From the NCBI GenBank assembly GCA_021014325.1, contig CM037469.1:16639701-16703700 (forward strand): 64,000 nt of DNA, given 5' to 3'. The DNA comes from Plazaster borealis (lineage: Eukaryota > Echinodermata > Asteroidea > Forcipulatida > Labidiasteridae). The notes under the pieces were generated by a model. That model worked only from the letters and a program-made list of their open reading frames with translations, made no database searches and was not told the origin of the DNA. Position numbers and translations under genes: made by a program. Positions 27,001 through 42,000 of the stretch are shown here, one piece after another. The first letter of the stretch is position 1. Every line of letters starts with the position of its first letter.

Positions 27001-30000
27001 CAAACAAAGCATAACCACAGCCTGGGAATTTCCGAATGTGTGTTGCAATCACAAACCAGAATGGGAAATTTCCGTATATGTTTACGCCAAATTTATATAG
27101 AACTATGACCTGTTGTGTTCCCATATACTCGTATCTTAGTTAATAAACTGGAGACAATATCAAGTAAAAAGGTTAGAAATTTAGAAAGCCTCAAAATTAC
27201 AGGTTTCACCTCAACCCTTCAGTTCTGTTACAATGGCAGGATATTTACCCAACCTTTTATCTCGTTTCCCACCAGACTTATACTTCTCATTATTTTAGCT
27301 CTCAGCTCGAGTGTCAATTTAGCCTTTTGTCGGGTTAAAACCCTGCGAGCCACCGATGTAAAATATTTACGCGTGTGCCCGAAGGTGCTCAGGTGGTAGG
27401 CGTTTTATGTTGGGGTGTAAATAACTGTGTTTGCATGAGGGCACAAATGGTGTTCTAATGGTCTGAACAGATGAATCTAAGTTCACTGAGCACACACACC
27501 AAAGATTTTAACATTCTGGCAATTGACACATTGGTTCACCGATGGCAGACAGATGAGAGACAGCTTATTGATACAGAGGCGGCAAGTTTGGTACTTGCAC
27601 AAATGATTGCCGCCTTGGCTCAGACCCACATTTGTGACAACTGGCCTGCCCGGTGAATGACCTCAAGGGTAAAATCGGTTCAGCCACTCTTTTAAGGACT
27701 GTTCAGGGTAGGATGAAAATTAATTTCAACGAAATTGCGTAATAAAAAAGTCGTTGTAATTAACAAAAATAGAAATAAGTGCCTACGGCCTGAGCACCTT
27801 CGTGGCTCGCAGGGGTTAAACCCTTTTCCCAAGACGCAATATAACCCTTTTTTACACGACAACAACTTACCTGGGGTCCCTATACTTATATTTGGCAAGG
27901 TTGTGAAATTTTACAAATTGCACTTTTAGTAGGGTCATATCTTTGGATTCCGTGACCATTTGTTTGCTACCTTTTTTTTCTTGATGGATTTGACTTCAGG
28001 AACCATTTAAAAGGAAAATAAGGTCCTTTTTCCCTTTGAAATGTGATAGGAACTTTTTTATAGCGCAATATTCAAAATGGCCGCCGACGCCATCTTTGGC
28101 ACCAGATGACCTACACGGACAAAAAAATATACTTTTCCACTATATCTGGCATGACAAAACCACTGGAGTGGTAATTGTAAGGTTTGAGGACCATCTTGAC
28201 CTCTAAATCCAAGATGGCCGCCGTCGCCATCTTGAAAAACATAACTTGCATTAGCTCTGTCACCAGATGACCTAGACGGACAAAAGAGATGTCATTTTCC
28301 AATAAATTTAGCATTACCTTCCACTGGAATGGTAATTGTAGAGTTTGGAATCATCCTGACCTCCAAATTTAAGATGGCCGCCGTCGCCATCTTGAAAATT
28401 AATGTGAAAACTCTGGCACAAAAAGAGCTGTATAGAACAAATAGGATGTCATTTTCCACTATTTCTGGCATTACAAATTATTTTAAAAATGTTTTTCATA
28501 GTTGATTGATTGATTGAAAAGTGATGGTGCTGTCCAATTATTTAGTGACACTCCAACACTGTTGACTTGATATAAACGTAAAACCGTAAAAGGGTTTTTA
28601 CATGTTTTATGGGGTATGGGTCAGCATCTGAGTATTATGTTCGTATTTTGTCAAGTTGACTGGGGTGGTTGGCGAACATAAAAAGGACCAGAAGAACCGG
28701 TTGACAAATGTGTCAGGAAAATTATTTTTTGTGGGGAAACCGCGAGGATATTTTTTTCAGATCCTCTTTGTAAATACATGTAGCAATAACATGTTTTCAT
28801 GCCTACTTGGCACTCATCAGTTGCGTGTGGGTCATTCTATATTAGAATATGTAAGTCTCATGTCTTGTGAAAGACATTAGTTAGCGTATTCCGCTTAGGT
28901 TCAGGTAAGATTTATAATAAATCCGAATGCGGACTTTTAAACCTGATTTGAGTTTTTAGTATAAGTGCCCTGTTCCTCCAGTAAGGAGATTATGATGTTC
29001 AGTGTTACGTCCGGGTCTACAAAACCCGAATCATCAGGGGGAGGAGCGAGCTGTTTGGGGTGGAGTCAATTTGACTCCGGTTTAGTTTTGCTCTGATCAA
29101 CTTTTCCCTGTGTTTTGATCTTATCTCTGTACGCAATGAAAGGAGGATCTGGAAAGATCTCCGAAAGTGTTTCATGGTTGCGTATTAGAGCCAATGTTGT
29201 TTGATGGATTTGTTTAGGTCATTTTGGTTGATGTAAGGGTTGTATGTCGTACGAAAAACCAATGGAGTTTTGCTTTCTGCATTTCTCTGCTGTTTGTGAA
29301 TCAAATTTGATCGGTCTTTGTGTGATACTTTTGTTGTGGTTTTGTTTATCTCTGAGAAACTGTAGCCTCTTGCAGTTAGCTTTTCAGAGAAGTTATCGAC
29401 TTCGAGTAAAGAGGAAATCATCTTCGTTATTTGTCTTTCTGGCATAGCGAAGTGTTTCTCCCAAGAAGGAAATAATCCACAAATTCTGATATTTTGGCTG
29501 TAGGACTTGAACATCCACTTATTACAGGTCTCCCAACAAAAGGCGTGCCCGCGGGTGGTGTTTTATGTATTTTCGGGAGAAAATACATGATAGGGCAGTT
29601 TAGGATTTAGAGATCAAGATGGTCCCCAAACCTTAAAATTACCACTCCAGTGGATTTGTCATGCCAGATATAGTGAAAAAGGACATCTTTTTTATCTGTC
29701 TAGGTCATCTGGTGCCAGAGCTAATGCAAGTTATGTTTTTCAAGATGGCGACGGCGGCCATCTTGAATTTAAAGGTCAAGATGGTCCCCAAACCTTACAA
29801 ATACTACTCCAGTGGATTTGTCATGCCAGATATAGTAAACAATTACATCTCTTTTGTCTGTCTAGGTCATCTGGTGCCAGAGCTAATGCAAGTTATGTTG
29901 TTCAAGATGGCGATGGCGGCCATCTTGGATTTAGAGGTCAAGATGGTCCCCAAACCTTAAAATTACCACTCCAGTGGATTTGTCATGCCAGATATAGTGA

Positions 30001-33000
30001 AAAAGGATATCTCTTTTGTCCGACTAGGTCATCTGGTGCCAGAGCTATTACAATTTATGTTTTTCAAGATGGCGTCGGCGGCCATTTTGAATATTGCGCT
30101 ATAAAAAAGTTCCTATCACATTTCAGAGGTGGTACATAGTAGCTTATTTTCCTTTTAAATGGTTCCTGAAGTCAAATCCATCAAGAAAAAAAGGTAGCAA
30201 AAAAATGGTCACGGAATCCAAAAATATGACCCTACTATTTGTGTGAAACGAAAACACTGTTTGGACGATCCGGTCCTAAGTGAAACGTCCTCATACATTG
30301 CTAAACGTTGTGGCACGGGACATTTATGATTTTTTCGTCCAAAGAAAAGGGCTTTACTTTTCATTAAAAAGAGAGAATGTTTTGAAGGGCCTACAAAGTT
30401 TATGGGAAACAACAACACAAACGTATGCGAATGTCTACCTTGGATACGATACTACATGTAGACACCCCTGTACACAATTGTTAAAAAACGATGTGAAAGT
30501 TTACCGTTGAATATTTGTTATTATTATTATACATCGCGTTACAAAGCAAAGTGAATGTCCACAGTCCACGTCCGAACAATAGAACAATGTTTCTAGGAGT
30601 AGCAGGCTCTAAGCTTGACCCCTGCAGTGAACTACGGCATGCCGCTTGCGCACCCGCTGCGTTTACTTTCTGGACACCTTTTCCGGAATGAAAGTCGACT
30701 TTCGCTCTGTACAAAGGTATGTGTATGTCTGCGTTGGATATGATATACTGGAGACACCCATGTGAACAATTATATAATCAAGGATGTGAAAGTATACGTG
30801 GAGTGTTATTTAATTAGTATACATCGCTGTACAATGCAAACTGAATAAACAAGGATGTGAAAGTATACGTGGAATGTTATTTAATTAGTATACACCGCTG
30901 TACAATGCAACCTGAATATCTAAAGTCCGAACTATACAAACATGTTTGTGGGAGTAGCAGGCTATAAAGGCACTTAACATGTTTGGTTATTGCCAAAGAC
31001 CAGTATTCTTATGGTTCAATTGGTCATCAAAGTTGGAAGATAATAATGAAAGAAAAATCATCCGTGTTGCAAATGTTTGTGCCTTTAAATGCCCGAAAGA
31101 GGCCTCAGGCCTGAAGTCTTTCTTAGATTAAATTTGTTTTAGTGAGAAATTACCTCTTTCTCAAAAACTACGCTACTTCAGAGGGAGTCGTTTCTCACAA
31201 TGTTTTATACTATCAACAGACCTCTCTAGCTCGTTACCAAGTAAGTTTTTATGCTAAATAAATATTTTGAGTAATTACCTAATTACCAAATGTGGCCAGT
31301 GCCTTTAAACTTGACCCCTACCGTGAATCATGCATAAACTACGGCATGCAACTGGTGCACCGCTATATTGGTTTTGATACCAAAGACTGGCATAAAAGTA
31401 GACAATCGCTTACAACCCTTTGTGACTGTTCAATATCTAATATCGATGTACAAGGTAGGCAAGGAAAACATTCACTGTACAAACTTAATGTTAATGTCCA
31501 ATGTCCAATATCGATGTGAAGGGTAGACATTCGCTGTACAAACCTATGAATGCCAATGTAAACTATCGAAAAAGCAACGTTGATATTCGCTGTTGAATAT
31601 CAAACTCATTTTACTGACATCAAAAAGGAATACATTCGATGTGGATGTCTGTCTGGTGGTTGGAATGAAATGGTGATAAAGCTGATATTAAAAGATGAAA
31701 AGGAATATTTTAATGGAAGCTACGGCAAGATATTTAGAAAGAGAGATTTTGATGATGATAAATGTAGTTAGAGATTGTCTATAACCTCTTGATGACAAAC
31801 TTACCATCCTTCATAGTCGTGCTCCTCGTTCAAAAGAACTAACAAGAAAGACAACAAATTGGGTTAATAATTTTTAATAACTATTATTAATTAACTTATC
31901 ATCTTAAGTTTGCTGTCATTATACACATACTTCCCTTCTGTTTTGGTTTTTCTTTATTAATTGTAATTTGTATTTCTGACAGTGTGTAATATTTTATTTG
32001 ATTGATGACGTATGCTATTTGGTCCTAATGTACTTTTTGTTCCGTTGTAGGTTTTTATTGTCTGGATCGCCTTCAGATAGAGAATATTTGAGCTTTTTGG
32101 TTATTCTTGGGATTGTTCTTTGTAGTCCCGTTTTTATTTTTAGTTCTCTGTATGTACTGTTTGTGTTCTGCCCGAAAATAAATAAATAAATACCGTATTG
32201 AGCGTATTTGACAACATTTTACAAGATTTAATAAGACAATAGTGTTTCTCTAATCTGAATTAAAGAAAAGCATAATGTGTATAAGCATCATGGTTCATGT
32301 TTTAAACGGTCATTCTTGATAATTTATTTATTCTTTTGAAAATCATTTAATCAGCAACTTAACAATTACACACTAAACAGGACGTACAAATGTTGACATT
32401 TTCTGCACAAAACTTTGCGGCAATTTTTACCCTTAGGGTCATTCCGTGTCAATTCAACACGCTTTTGGACCTGACCTTCACGGATTGAAATGAAATTTGG
32501 TGTGATAATTGGACAAGTTGAGAAACCCCAAGAACTGAAATTTTATGTCATTCGTTTAATTATTTTTTGAGATATGGGTTAACGAACTTTTGACTAATTA
32601 GCATGACCTGCTATGTTTGGACATTCATATCTCCAAAAGTAAAGCACCTACAGAGATAAAATTTACATAATTTTAAAGCTCTTGAGTGGCCCTTATTTGA
32701 TAACACAAAATCTAAATTATACCATATACCACAAAAAAAATTACGCAAGAATATGACGTTTGACCTTGATTTGCGAAAATGCGTACTTTTCAAAATGCGT
32801 AATTTTGTTATTATCGTTAGCTTAAGATTTAAGCAACAGTTTCAGAAAGATTTGGGATGGGCACTCTTACAGTTTTTCAGTTTTGATTATTTGAACATTG
32901 GCTAGCAAGGACAAAAACTTAAATGAATGCATTGTACATGTACATAATGTATAGTGTAATGTATACTATTGTGTACATGTACATAGTACGCTATGTGCTT

Positions 33001-36000
33001 GATGTACAGTATACATGTGATTGCATTACTTGGTCCATTAACAGTGGCCATCCCCCAAACCGGTCATTACCAGGCAGTGAAGACCGGGTCCTCACACTGT
33101 TATTCCCTAATGAAAGTGATGAATTATCCCTCAGTGTACATGTGTAGGTAAGGTGACTGTAAAAGGCATGGGATAAATAATTCCCAGAAAAGTTTTGGAG
33201 GACAGTCCAGAAAGGTTTGCAAAGGTTTGCATAGTGACCCATAGAAAAATCATTTAATTTACAAAATCGTTTTCCTTGGGGCTTGCCACTCTTGCACCAA
33301 TACAATACATTGTGTTGTATTGGTGCAATGTTGGCAAAGCCCACCACCCACCCCAGGGTGACCCATAAAAATCATGCTAATATTATTTTTTCTAAAATCT
33401 TCTTCCTTGGGGCTTGCCAACCTTGCACCAATACAATACATGCTTATTTTGCTTCATGCAACCCTTTCTGGACTGTCCTCCCAAACTTTTCTGGGAATTA
33501 TTTATCCCATGCCTTACAGTTGCCTTACATACATGTACACTGAGGGATAATTCATCACTTTCATTAGGGAATAACAGTGTGAGGACCCAGTCTTCACTGC
33601 CTGGTAATGACCGGTTTGGGGGATGGCCACTGTTAATGGACCAAGTAATGCAATCACATGTGTACTGTACATCAAGCACATAGCGTACTATGTGCATGTA
33701 CACAATAGTATACATTACACTATACATATGTACATGTACAATGCATACATTTTAAAAAGTACGCATTTTCGCAAATCAAGGTCAAAGGTCATATTTTTGC
33801 CTAATTTCTTTTGTGGTATATGGTTTAATTTAGATGTTGTGTTATCAAATAAGGACCACTCAAGAGCTTTAAAATTATGTTAATGTTATCTCTGTAGGTG
33901 CTTTACTTTTGGAGATATGAATGTCCAAACATAGCAGGTCATGCTAATTAGTCAAAAGTTCGTTAACCCATATCTCAAAAAATAATTAACCGAATGACAT
34001 AAAATTTCGGTTCTAGGGGTTTCTCAACTTGTCCAATCATCACACCAAATTTCATTTCAATCCATGATGGTCAGGTCCAAAAGCGTGTTGAATTGACATG
34101 GAATGACCCCTTAATAGCTTAATCACTGTAATCCCAATGACGATTGGATTAATGTGTCCAGTAACGCAAAACGTATACCAAATTGCCATCAACCACCTTA
34201 ACACACAAATCTTTATCTTTTTTTAAGCATCGATTTCATCAACTGTAACTGTTTCCCCATTTCTTATCCTTGATGTGTTGTGCAATTCTCGGCCTATGTG
34301 TAAATTTGACATGTCAGTTTAAACGCCGGGACTCGAGTTCGTAGGATACAGTTTGTAAACGTATGTTACAGGACTGCTTGTTAAAATGCAAGACGTACTT
34401 TACGTAAAACCCTCAAAATGCATGTGACCCATTTTCCTTCAGAGAGACTTGAGTTAAAGGTGCAAACGGTAATGTTTACTTAGGGAGACGGCCAAAAAAC
34501 AACATTCCCATTCCCGTTCCCATTCCCTGCCTTTCAACAAATACAGTTTGTCCTTACCAGATTGTCAATGACTGTGATCATTCATTGTGAGTTTATGTTT
34601 GCATTAAAACCTACCACAGGGGTTTGACAGTTTTTTGAAAAGCATTCCTTTGTTACAAAAGTTGCCTAACATTGAAATTTCTCCCACGGGTTTCTTTAAA
34701 CAAATCCATTGTTAATGTAAACGGAAAAACGAAACTAAAATGCCCAACATGTCTGTGTCCTTGAGCGTTGAGGCCCTGGCAGTTATGAGACATTACGCAA
34801 ACAAATGATTAGACACGCTCGTGAGCATTTAATGAAATACTGGGAGAGCCCCTGTTTATTGATGAAGTATTGAAATAAATCTGCCCCCAAAAAATGTTTT
34901 ACATGGCAGTTTAAATGCCGGGACTCGAGTTCGTAGGATACAGTTTGTAAACGTCTGTTGCAGGACTGCTTGTTAAAATGCGAGACGTACTTTACGTAAA
35001 ACCCTCAAAATGCATGTGACCCATTTTCCTTCAGAGAGACTTGAGTTAAAAGTGGAAACGGTAATGTTTACTTACGGAGACGGCCAAAAAACAACATTCC
35101 CATTCCCATTACCATTCCCTGCCTTTCAACAAATACAGTTTGTCCTTTCACCAGAGTGTTCAATGACTGTGACCATTCATTGTGAGTTTATGTTTGCATT
35201 TAAAACCTACCACAGGGGTTTGACAGTTTTTTTGAAAAACATTCCTTTGTTACAAAAGTTGCCTAACATTGAAATTTCTCCCACGGGTTTCTTTAAACTA
35301 GGCCACTGTTAATATAAACGGAAAAACGAAACTAAAAAAGCCCAAAATGTCTGTGTCCTTGAGCGTTGAGGCCCCTGGCAGTTATGACACATTACGCAAA
35401 CAAATGATTAGACACGCTCGTGAGCATTTAATGAAATACTGGGAGAGCCAATGTTTATGGATGAAGTATTGAAATAAATCTGCCCCAAAAAACAATATTT
35501 TTACCAATAATCAATACATACAAAATCATAACCTTTCAAGTGCATCAACATTTCGGGAGCTTCAGTTTCAAAGTTCATTATCGTTATGACGAAAACATAG
35601 AGTGTGGTTGAAAACCAAGGTAAAAACGTTGTTATTGTTGAAGGTAAAGAAGGGTTCCGAACTTTTAAATGGTGCAGCATCTTCATATTCTTAAATTTTC
35701 TGTGTAACCGTAAAACAAGTCAGGGCAGGGGGAGAGTTGCACAACACATCAAGGAAAAAAAGAGGGGGAAACAATTGCAGTTAACAAAATCGATACTAAA
35801 AAGATAACGACTTGTGTGAGGTGGTTGATGGCATTGACGTAAGATAAGATGTTAACATCAGGGCCAATTTCATAATTTAAAAGCTGCTTAAGCATTTTCT
35901 ACTTAGCAGATATGAGCAGGGTATGGTACATGTGAGATGGTATTTTGGCTGATACCTTTCCTGGTAAGCATAATTTTGTTGTGCTTAGCTTATGTTTTTG

Positions 36001-39000
36001 CTTAAGCAGCTCTATTAAATTTTGCCCAAAGGCTAATCGCACGGCACTTCTTGGTGCAGAATAAGACCACACGTATAGATACCGTGCCCTGTAGAGTCAG
36101 AGGTCACCCTGAGCGCAGCATTTTGTGGTGAGTATCGCCATAAACTTGGGCTCTGATGGGCCTTTTGTGTTTACAGTTAATATGGATACACAACACCAAA
36201 TTCAATGTCTTTTTGCTTGTGTAACCTTGCAAGAAGCAATGTCAAGGCATTTACCTGACACGATTGAAATTAGTCGTTGAATTAGTCGTCTAATTGGCTG
36301 AATAATCCATTGCCAATTCCAAGGACTACGAAATGTTTCATTATATCTCTACAAAGAGCCAAAGCTTAAACAGGACATGTGTTTGCCAACACGATTTTGT
36401 CATGTCGACAAGTTATTAATGCCCCGAAGAGAGGATGTCCACTGTGATTTCGTTTACCTTGATTGTTACTGCCAGTGATGGACGCTGAATGAACCCGTAG
36501 GTAGATTAGTTGAAATCCGACTTCGATATCAGGACTTTTTACCACCAAAAACCCAATCTTCAAGAAGAGTACAACAAGTTGAATTCGTAAACTTTTTGAT
36601 GTAAATTTTAAGACGTTAGAGCATAAAACATGTAGAAAAGATTCAGTTCGTTCATACGAATATTCAAATGTTCAATGAAAATTAACAACAATTATTGGCA
36701 TTGCTCTGAAATTTGCGAAAAAGACGTCAGTCAAATCAACGTAAAACAACCGAATTTGGAATCTAATCAGAAAAGAAGGGTGGGGAGGATAGGTTGGGAC
36801 AACAATTATCTATACAATTAAAGCCAAAACATGCGCCATCTTGGATTTGAAGCGCGCCATCGTGGATTAGAAGCTCCGTCATCTTTGGCTTTTGGTATGG
36901 TGACCTCCCTGCCGTCTTCGGTGCAGACGCCCTGTCCGCCGGGGTACCAGATGCGTTAAATGGTCACCCGAACTGCCGTGGTGCGAGATGTCTGGTTGGC
37001 TGGTTGAGACGCGCCTCCTGGTTGGTCGGAAGTGGAGCGATCCCTTTAGGATGGTGGCCTCTGATCTGACTTCCAAGAAATCTCCCGAACCGCCATGTTC
37101 CGGCCGGAGTGTCTCATTGGTTGTTTCGCAAACGGATCTCCGGATTGGTTCACTTCTTTCCCTTTGCCTTCTGACCCGCGCCCTTTTGATCGGATGACTC
37201 CCGTGATGTACTCTGTAATCGTGGGTTCGAGGAGGATGCCAGATAGTAAAAACGCTCACCGAACTCACCGTGTAATGAACTGTTTGATTGGCTGTTTCCC
37301 TCGGACCTTCCGATTGGTGGATATGGGTAAGATTTTTTCTGCAGGACTTGTGGAACAGAAAAGTATGGGCAGTTTTGCTGCTAAAAATGCAATACTTAAT
37401 TTTTATTTTTTGCAGGACTTGGGAACCGAAAAAATATGGGCGGCTCGGCTGTTAAAAGTCAATTGGTTTTTTTTGCACCGATAATTCTATGTTGTACCCC
37501 GGTGTTTATTTTCGTTTTACTATCCAAAACAACAAGTATACGCCCTAAACTATACACCAATCCTTCACCGATCGTGAGCTCTTGGTGGCAGCAGACAAAC
37601 TGCGGTGGTACTGCGGTGGTACGACCTTGCCACTTATGTAACTATTATTTATAAACAACCATTATTTACATATAACCATTTATAAATAAACTAGTGTAGC
37701 CCAGCCCTTAAGCCCATCGATAGGCAGCGCAGTACCACCCAGGTACCACCGCAGTAATTGAGGCGTTTCTGCTGCCACCAAGAGTTCAAGATCGGTGAAG
37801 GATTGGTGTATAGGTTTTTAATTTAATTTATAAGAAAGGATAAATTTCTCTTGATCCAGTAAATACATGTAGTGATGCTTCAACTGCAATTTCATCCATA
37901 CAAATAAAGTTGCGTTTCCTGCAGTTTTTTCCTGTATTATTTACTTCAAAATTATACTTTTTTCCGGTCAGTTTTTGTTATACTCAAGGCATGCCATACA
38001 TATGAAACTCAATGTTTGTGAACAAAATAAAGAACGATCTATTATAAGCATAACCCATTGTGTTTGAAGGTCAATGGTCAAACCATAGAGAAAGGTTCAA
38101 ACCAACTTCTTGCTCTTCCACTTTGGCCAGTGGGACCCAAGTGCCCTGAAGGTCTAATCAGCATAACACATTGTGGTTTAACCAACCGACCTCTTCATCC
38201 CTTCCGTTTGCTCATTGCTTATGACCTGCGACTTGTGCCCCTCTCTTGTTATACTATTAAGTGCAACAATGCCCTGATGGTAACGTTTATTACCCAAGTG
38301 CGCAAATATAATCAAACAAGTATTTTATTAGTAGCAATGTGTTATGCTTATAATCATTATTTTCAATCAATGAACAAAACAAGGACATAAAGAAAAACAA
38401 GAAACTAAAAAGAAACAAATAAATAACGAACAAAGGGACAACAAATAACACCTCAATCAAACAAACATAACAATCAAGAAATAAAGAGAGAAAGAAATAT
38501 ACAAATAAAGGAACAAAGACAATCATAAACTAGACTTAAGTTTGTGTTCAAACAAAAACAAGGTGCTCGGTAGACATGTCCAATTAGCGGAAACTCGCGG
38601 GGATAAGAAGAAAAAGAAGAAGTATGCAACAAAATAATAAAAATAAACGGAAGTAATGTTCACAGGGGGTCACACTTTGTGTAAGATTTTTTTTTAAAAA
38701 CCTCCAGGGTTCTTCACATGGTCCAAAAAACTTGTGTGTATGGTTCTCCAGATATGATTTTTCTAAATATTAAACGTTGATTTAATGTTATGACGTCATC
38801 GATGACGTCATCATCCCGAAAACCTTTGAGGTTTCATCAACACACTTATGTTTAAGTACATGGTTAGTTTAAAGTGGAAACCCTTTTTGGTTCGCGAGAT
38901 ATGATTTTCGCACACACAGTACATGCACATAATTATACCTGAACGGTGGTTAGCATAAATTCAAATCCGACAGTTAGAAATCATACCATGATCAAATTAA

Positions 39001-42000
39001 TAATCTTTTTTGTAGGTAAACAAGAAACACCGCTTGGCAAGTTTACAGATGAAACATATCAACATGATTGAAGACGAAATAGGGAATGCCCCCCCTTTTT
39101 TTTACGATGATTTTGAAATAAAGATTACCAGTTTAATCACCGTGTCTGAAGGGCAAACTCAGCGGGCCTAGAACGCCTTTGGCCGGCATGGTCACGTCGA
39201 TCAACGTGATGTGGGTCTCGGTGTTTGATGAGAAGCGAACCAATGTCGTTCTTTTTTGGATTAGTTTTTTGTCAGTTATTTAAAGTCATACAAATCACTA
39301 AAGCAGGTGGACATCTCAGTGAAACCTCCTCTTCTATTTTGTTATTTTCCATTCAGCCATCGGACGGGCAAAACATAAATACATTCACACTGAACTTTGA
39401 ATTAGTTTAAGATTGTATGTTCGCGACAACGTGTTGTCAATACGTACAAGAATAGAGATTCAATGCAGGTTTGATGTACTTTGGACTCTGTGGTCCATTG
39501 AGTGCAACAGCCAACAGCCAGCACGTGCTACTGGATTATATTATAGTGCAGTTTTTGTCATGTTGTTTTAAATACGTGAGGGCGTTAACGTCCGATTTCG
39601 ACGGGAAGTTAAGGTCAAACTGGTAACAAGTCTGTGAACAAGTTTGCGAAGGCTGAATGGCATACAACCCGATTGAACCATTTTGACTAAAATATAAGTA
39701 GTTCTTGAGATATGAATTTAACAAAAAATATTCAACTTCCTGTTTGAACCGTAATTCAAGGTCAAATGGGGTCATGCTCTATGTAGCTTTTGTAAATAAT
39801 TAACAGAACTTTCCGATGACGTATATATTGTAAAATTCCAACATGTGGTTCATGAGTTATGATTTATTACAAATATTAAACTTTGATGTAATGTTATTTG
39901 ATACCTGATGACGTCATTATGACATCATCAAGATTGTGTCGTCTCGATATTGAGGTTCAATTGTCTGACGAGTTTCAATGCTCAATTCATTTTCAATCTT
40001 GAGTTATGCTGTAAATAATCCCGAAAAATGTTTTTTTGACGAAAAACCCCAAAGGCAATTTTGACCCTCCGGTACGACCGGAAGTTAAATTAATAATAAA
40101 TTATAATAATTGTTATACTTTTATATTTGATAGACCTTGGTCCCAAACTAACAAAAATGGGAAAACAATTAAAAAAATAACTTCGTCGTCATGGCAACAG
40201 CCGACTTGCCATTTCGGGGTGGTTTTGCAGATTTTGTTTTCGGTTTTGGAATAGTGAAATTTACCTCATTTAAGGGCCGCGTTACCATAAAACACTTATG
40301 GATAGGTGGGTCCCAAGAGGCTGCATTGAATGTGTAAAAATAATCATTAGGTATATAGGTGGGTTATACCATTATTTCCAAATAGGGGTGTTTTAAGAGA
40401 TGAAAAACCCATCTTTGACAGCTCATAGTAATTTTCATTTCACCAAGATCTACTTGGTTAAATTGGGGTTGTTTTGCCCATTTTTGGTCAAAAAACATAT
40501 TTTTACCCCATAATTTGAGTTTTGTTCCCCAAATACTATATACAAATGTGTAAACTTGTTTATTTTGACATAATCAATAAAATGACATTGTATTGTATTA
40601 CTGGGGTTATTGTTGGGGTGCTATAACCTTTGGCTTATCCCAGTTGGTGGAAAAATGTTTATCTTTTAGTTTTTCACTTAAAAAACCTGATTTAACTTAG
40701 TATTAGCATTTATTGGCCTGTATGTAAAAAAAAAATTGATAACAAACTTGATATAATAGTTTAAACCCCCCCTTAATAGGGTCAAACTATTACATCTTGG
40801 CATTTAAAGGCACTGAACACGTTTGGAAATTGTCAAAGACCAGTGTTCTCACTTGGTGTATCCCAACATATGCATAACATAACAAGCCTGTGAAAATTTG
40901 GGCTCAATTGGTCATCGAAGTTGCAAGAAAATAAAGAAAAAAAAACACCCTTGTTGTACAAGTTTGGGTGCTTTCAGATAGGAATAAAACTTCCTGCAAG
41001 AAGTTTTGTTTTTTGTTTTTTGAAATTACCTCTTTCTCAAAACTACGTTACTTCAGAGGGAGTCGTTTCCTACAATGTTTTATACTATCAACAGCTCTCC
41101 GTTGCTTGTTACCAAGTAAGTTTTTTATGCTAATATTTGTTTTGAGTAATTACCAAACGTGTACGATACCTTTATGTTGTTGCCATGATACCCATTTTTG
41201 TATTTATTTGTTTATTTATTTATTTATTTTTTGGAGGGGGGAGGAGTCTGGGGTAATCATTTGTTCATTAATTTTCTTTTCGCAAAAATGTGATTGAGGT
41301 GTATCATCACCACAGTAAGGAAAATGTCAACTTCAGCAGAGGAAATAAGGCCTACTTCTTTCTCTGGAGTGTTGCAATACTTTTTTGCAATTGTTTTTGT
41401 TTTGTTTTTTTAACTCAATGCTGACCCCATTGTTCAGTGTGATAAAATGAGACTTAACCATTGCATTTATTGAATAAAAGTGAACTAAATGAGATAACGT
41501 GTAATGGTAGGTGTTGGTTTAATTGGAGTTTTGCAGTGAATTATGGAAATAATCAAACTTTTCCAAGAGTGTGAAAATACATTATCGGGGTCAGCTGTTA
41601 CCATGGCAACCATTGGTAAAACAAGTTCAGTGTTTTTTAATGACTTAGTTTTTGTCTTTTTCAAGCAAAGTTTTAGTTGTCATAATTTAACATTTGTGCG
41701 AGTTTCTTAAAAAATCGCTCAAGAAATTTGGATTTATGTTAAGGCCATGTTAATTTCAAAGAAATGGGAAAATGCCGGGCAACACTGCAAAGAGTAAATT
41801 TATTTTTCTCAAAGCAAATTTTGTAATTTTCCACAAGACCAATGTCTCATCTCAACTATTTGGTCGATGTTGGAATCGGAGCACTACCATATCAGTTATG
41901 AGCTGTCAATAGATGCTATATTGTCATACTTTAAACAAGTAAAAAAAACACCCCCTATTTGAAACTAATGGTATAACCCACCCAACCTGGTGATTATTTT

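Noticed and set aside
33283..33727. Overlapping open frames on both strands
   Set aside because: They mirror each other because they lie in the palindrome of foldback element 3.
36879..37484. Protein-coding exons in the GC-rich block
   Set aside because: Long frames occur on both strands because of GC content and internal repeats. No splice-consistent or family-like peptide.
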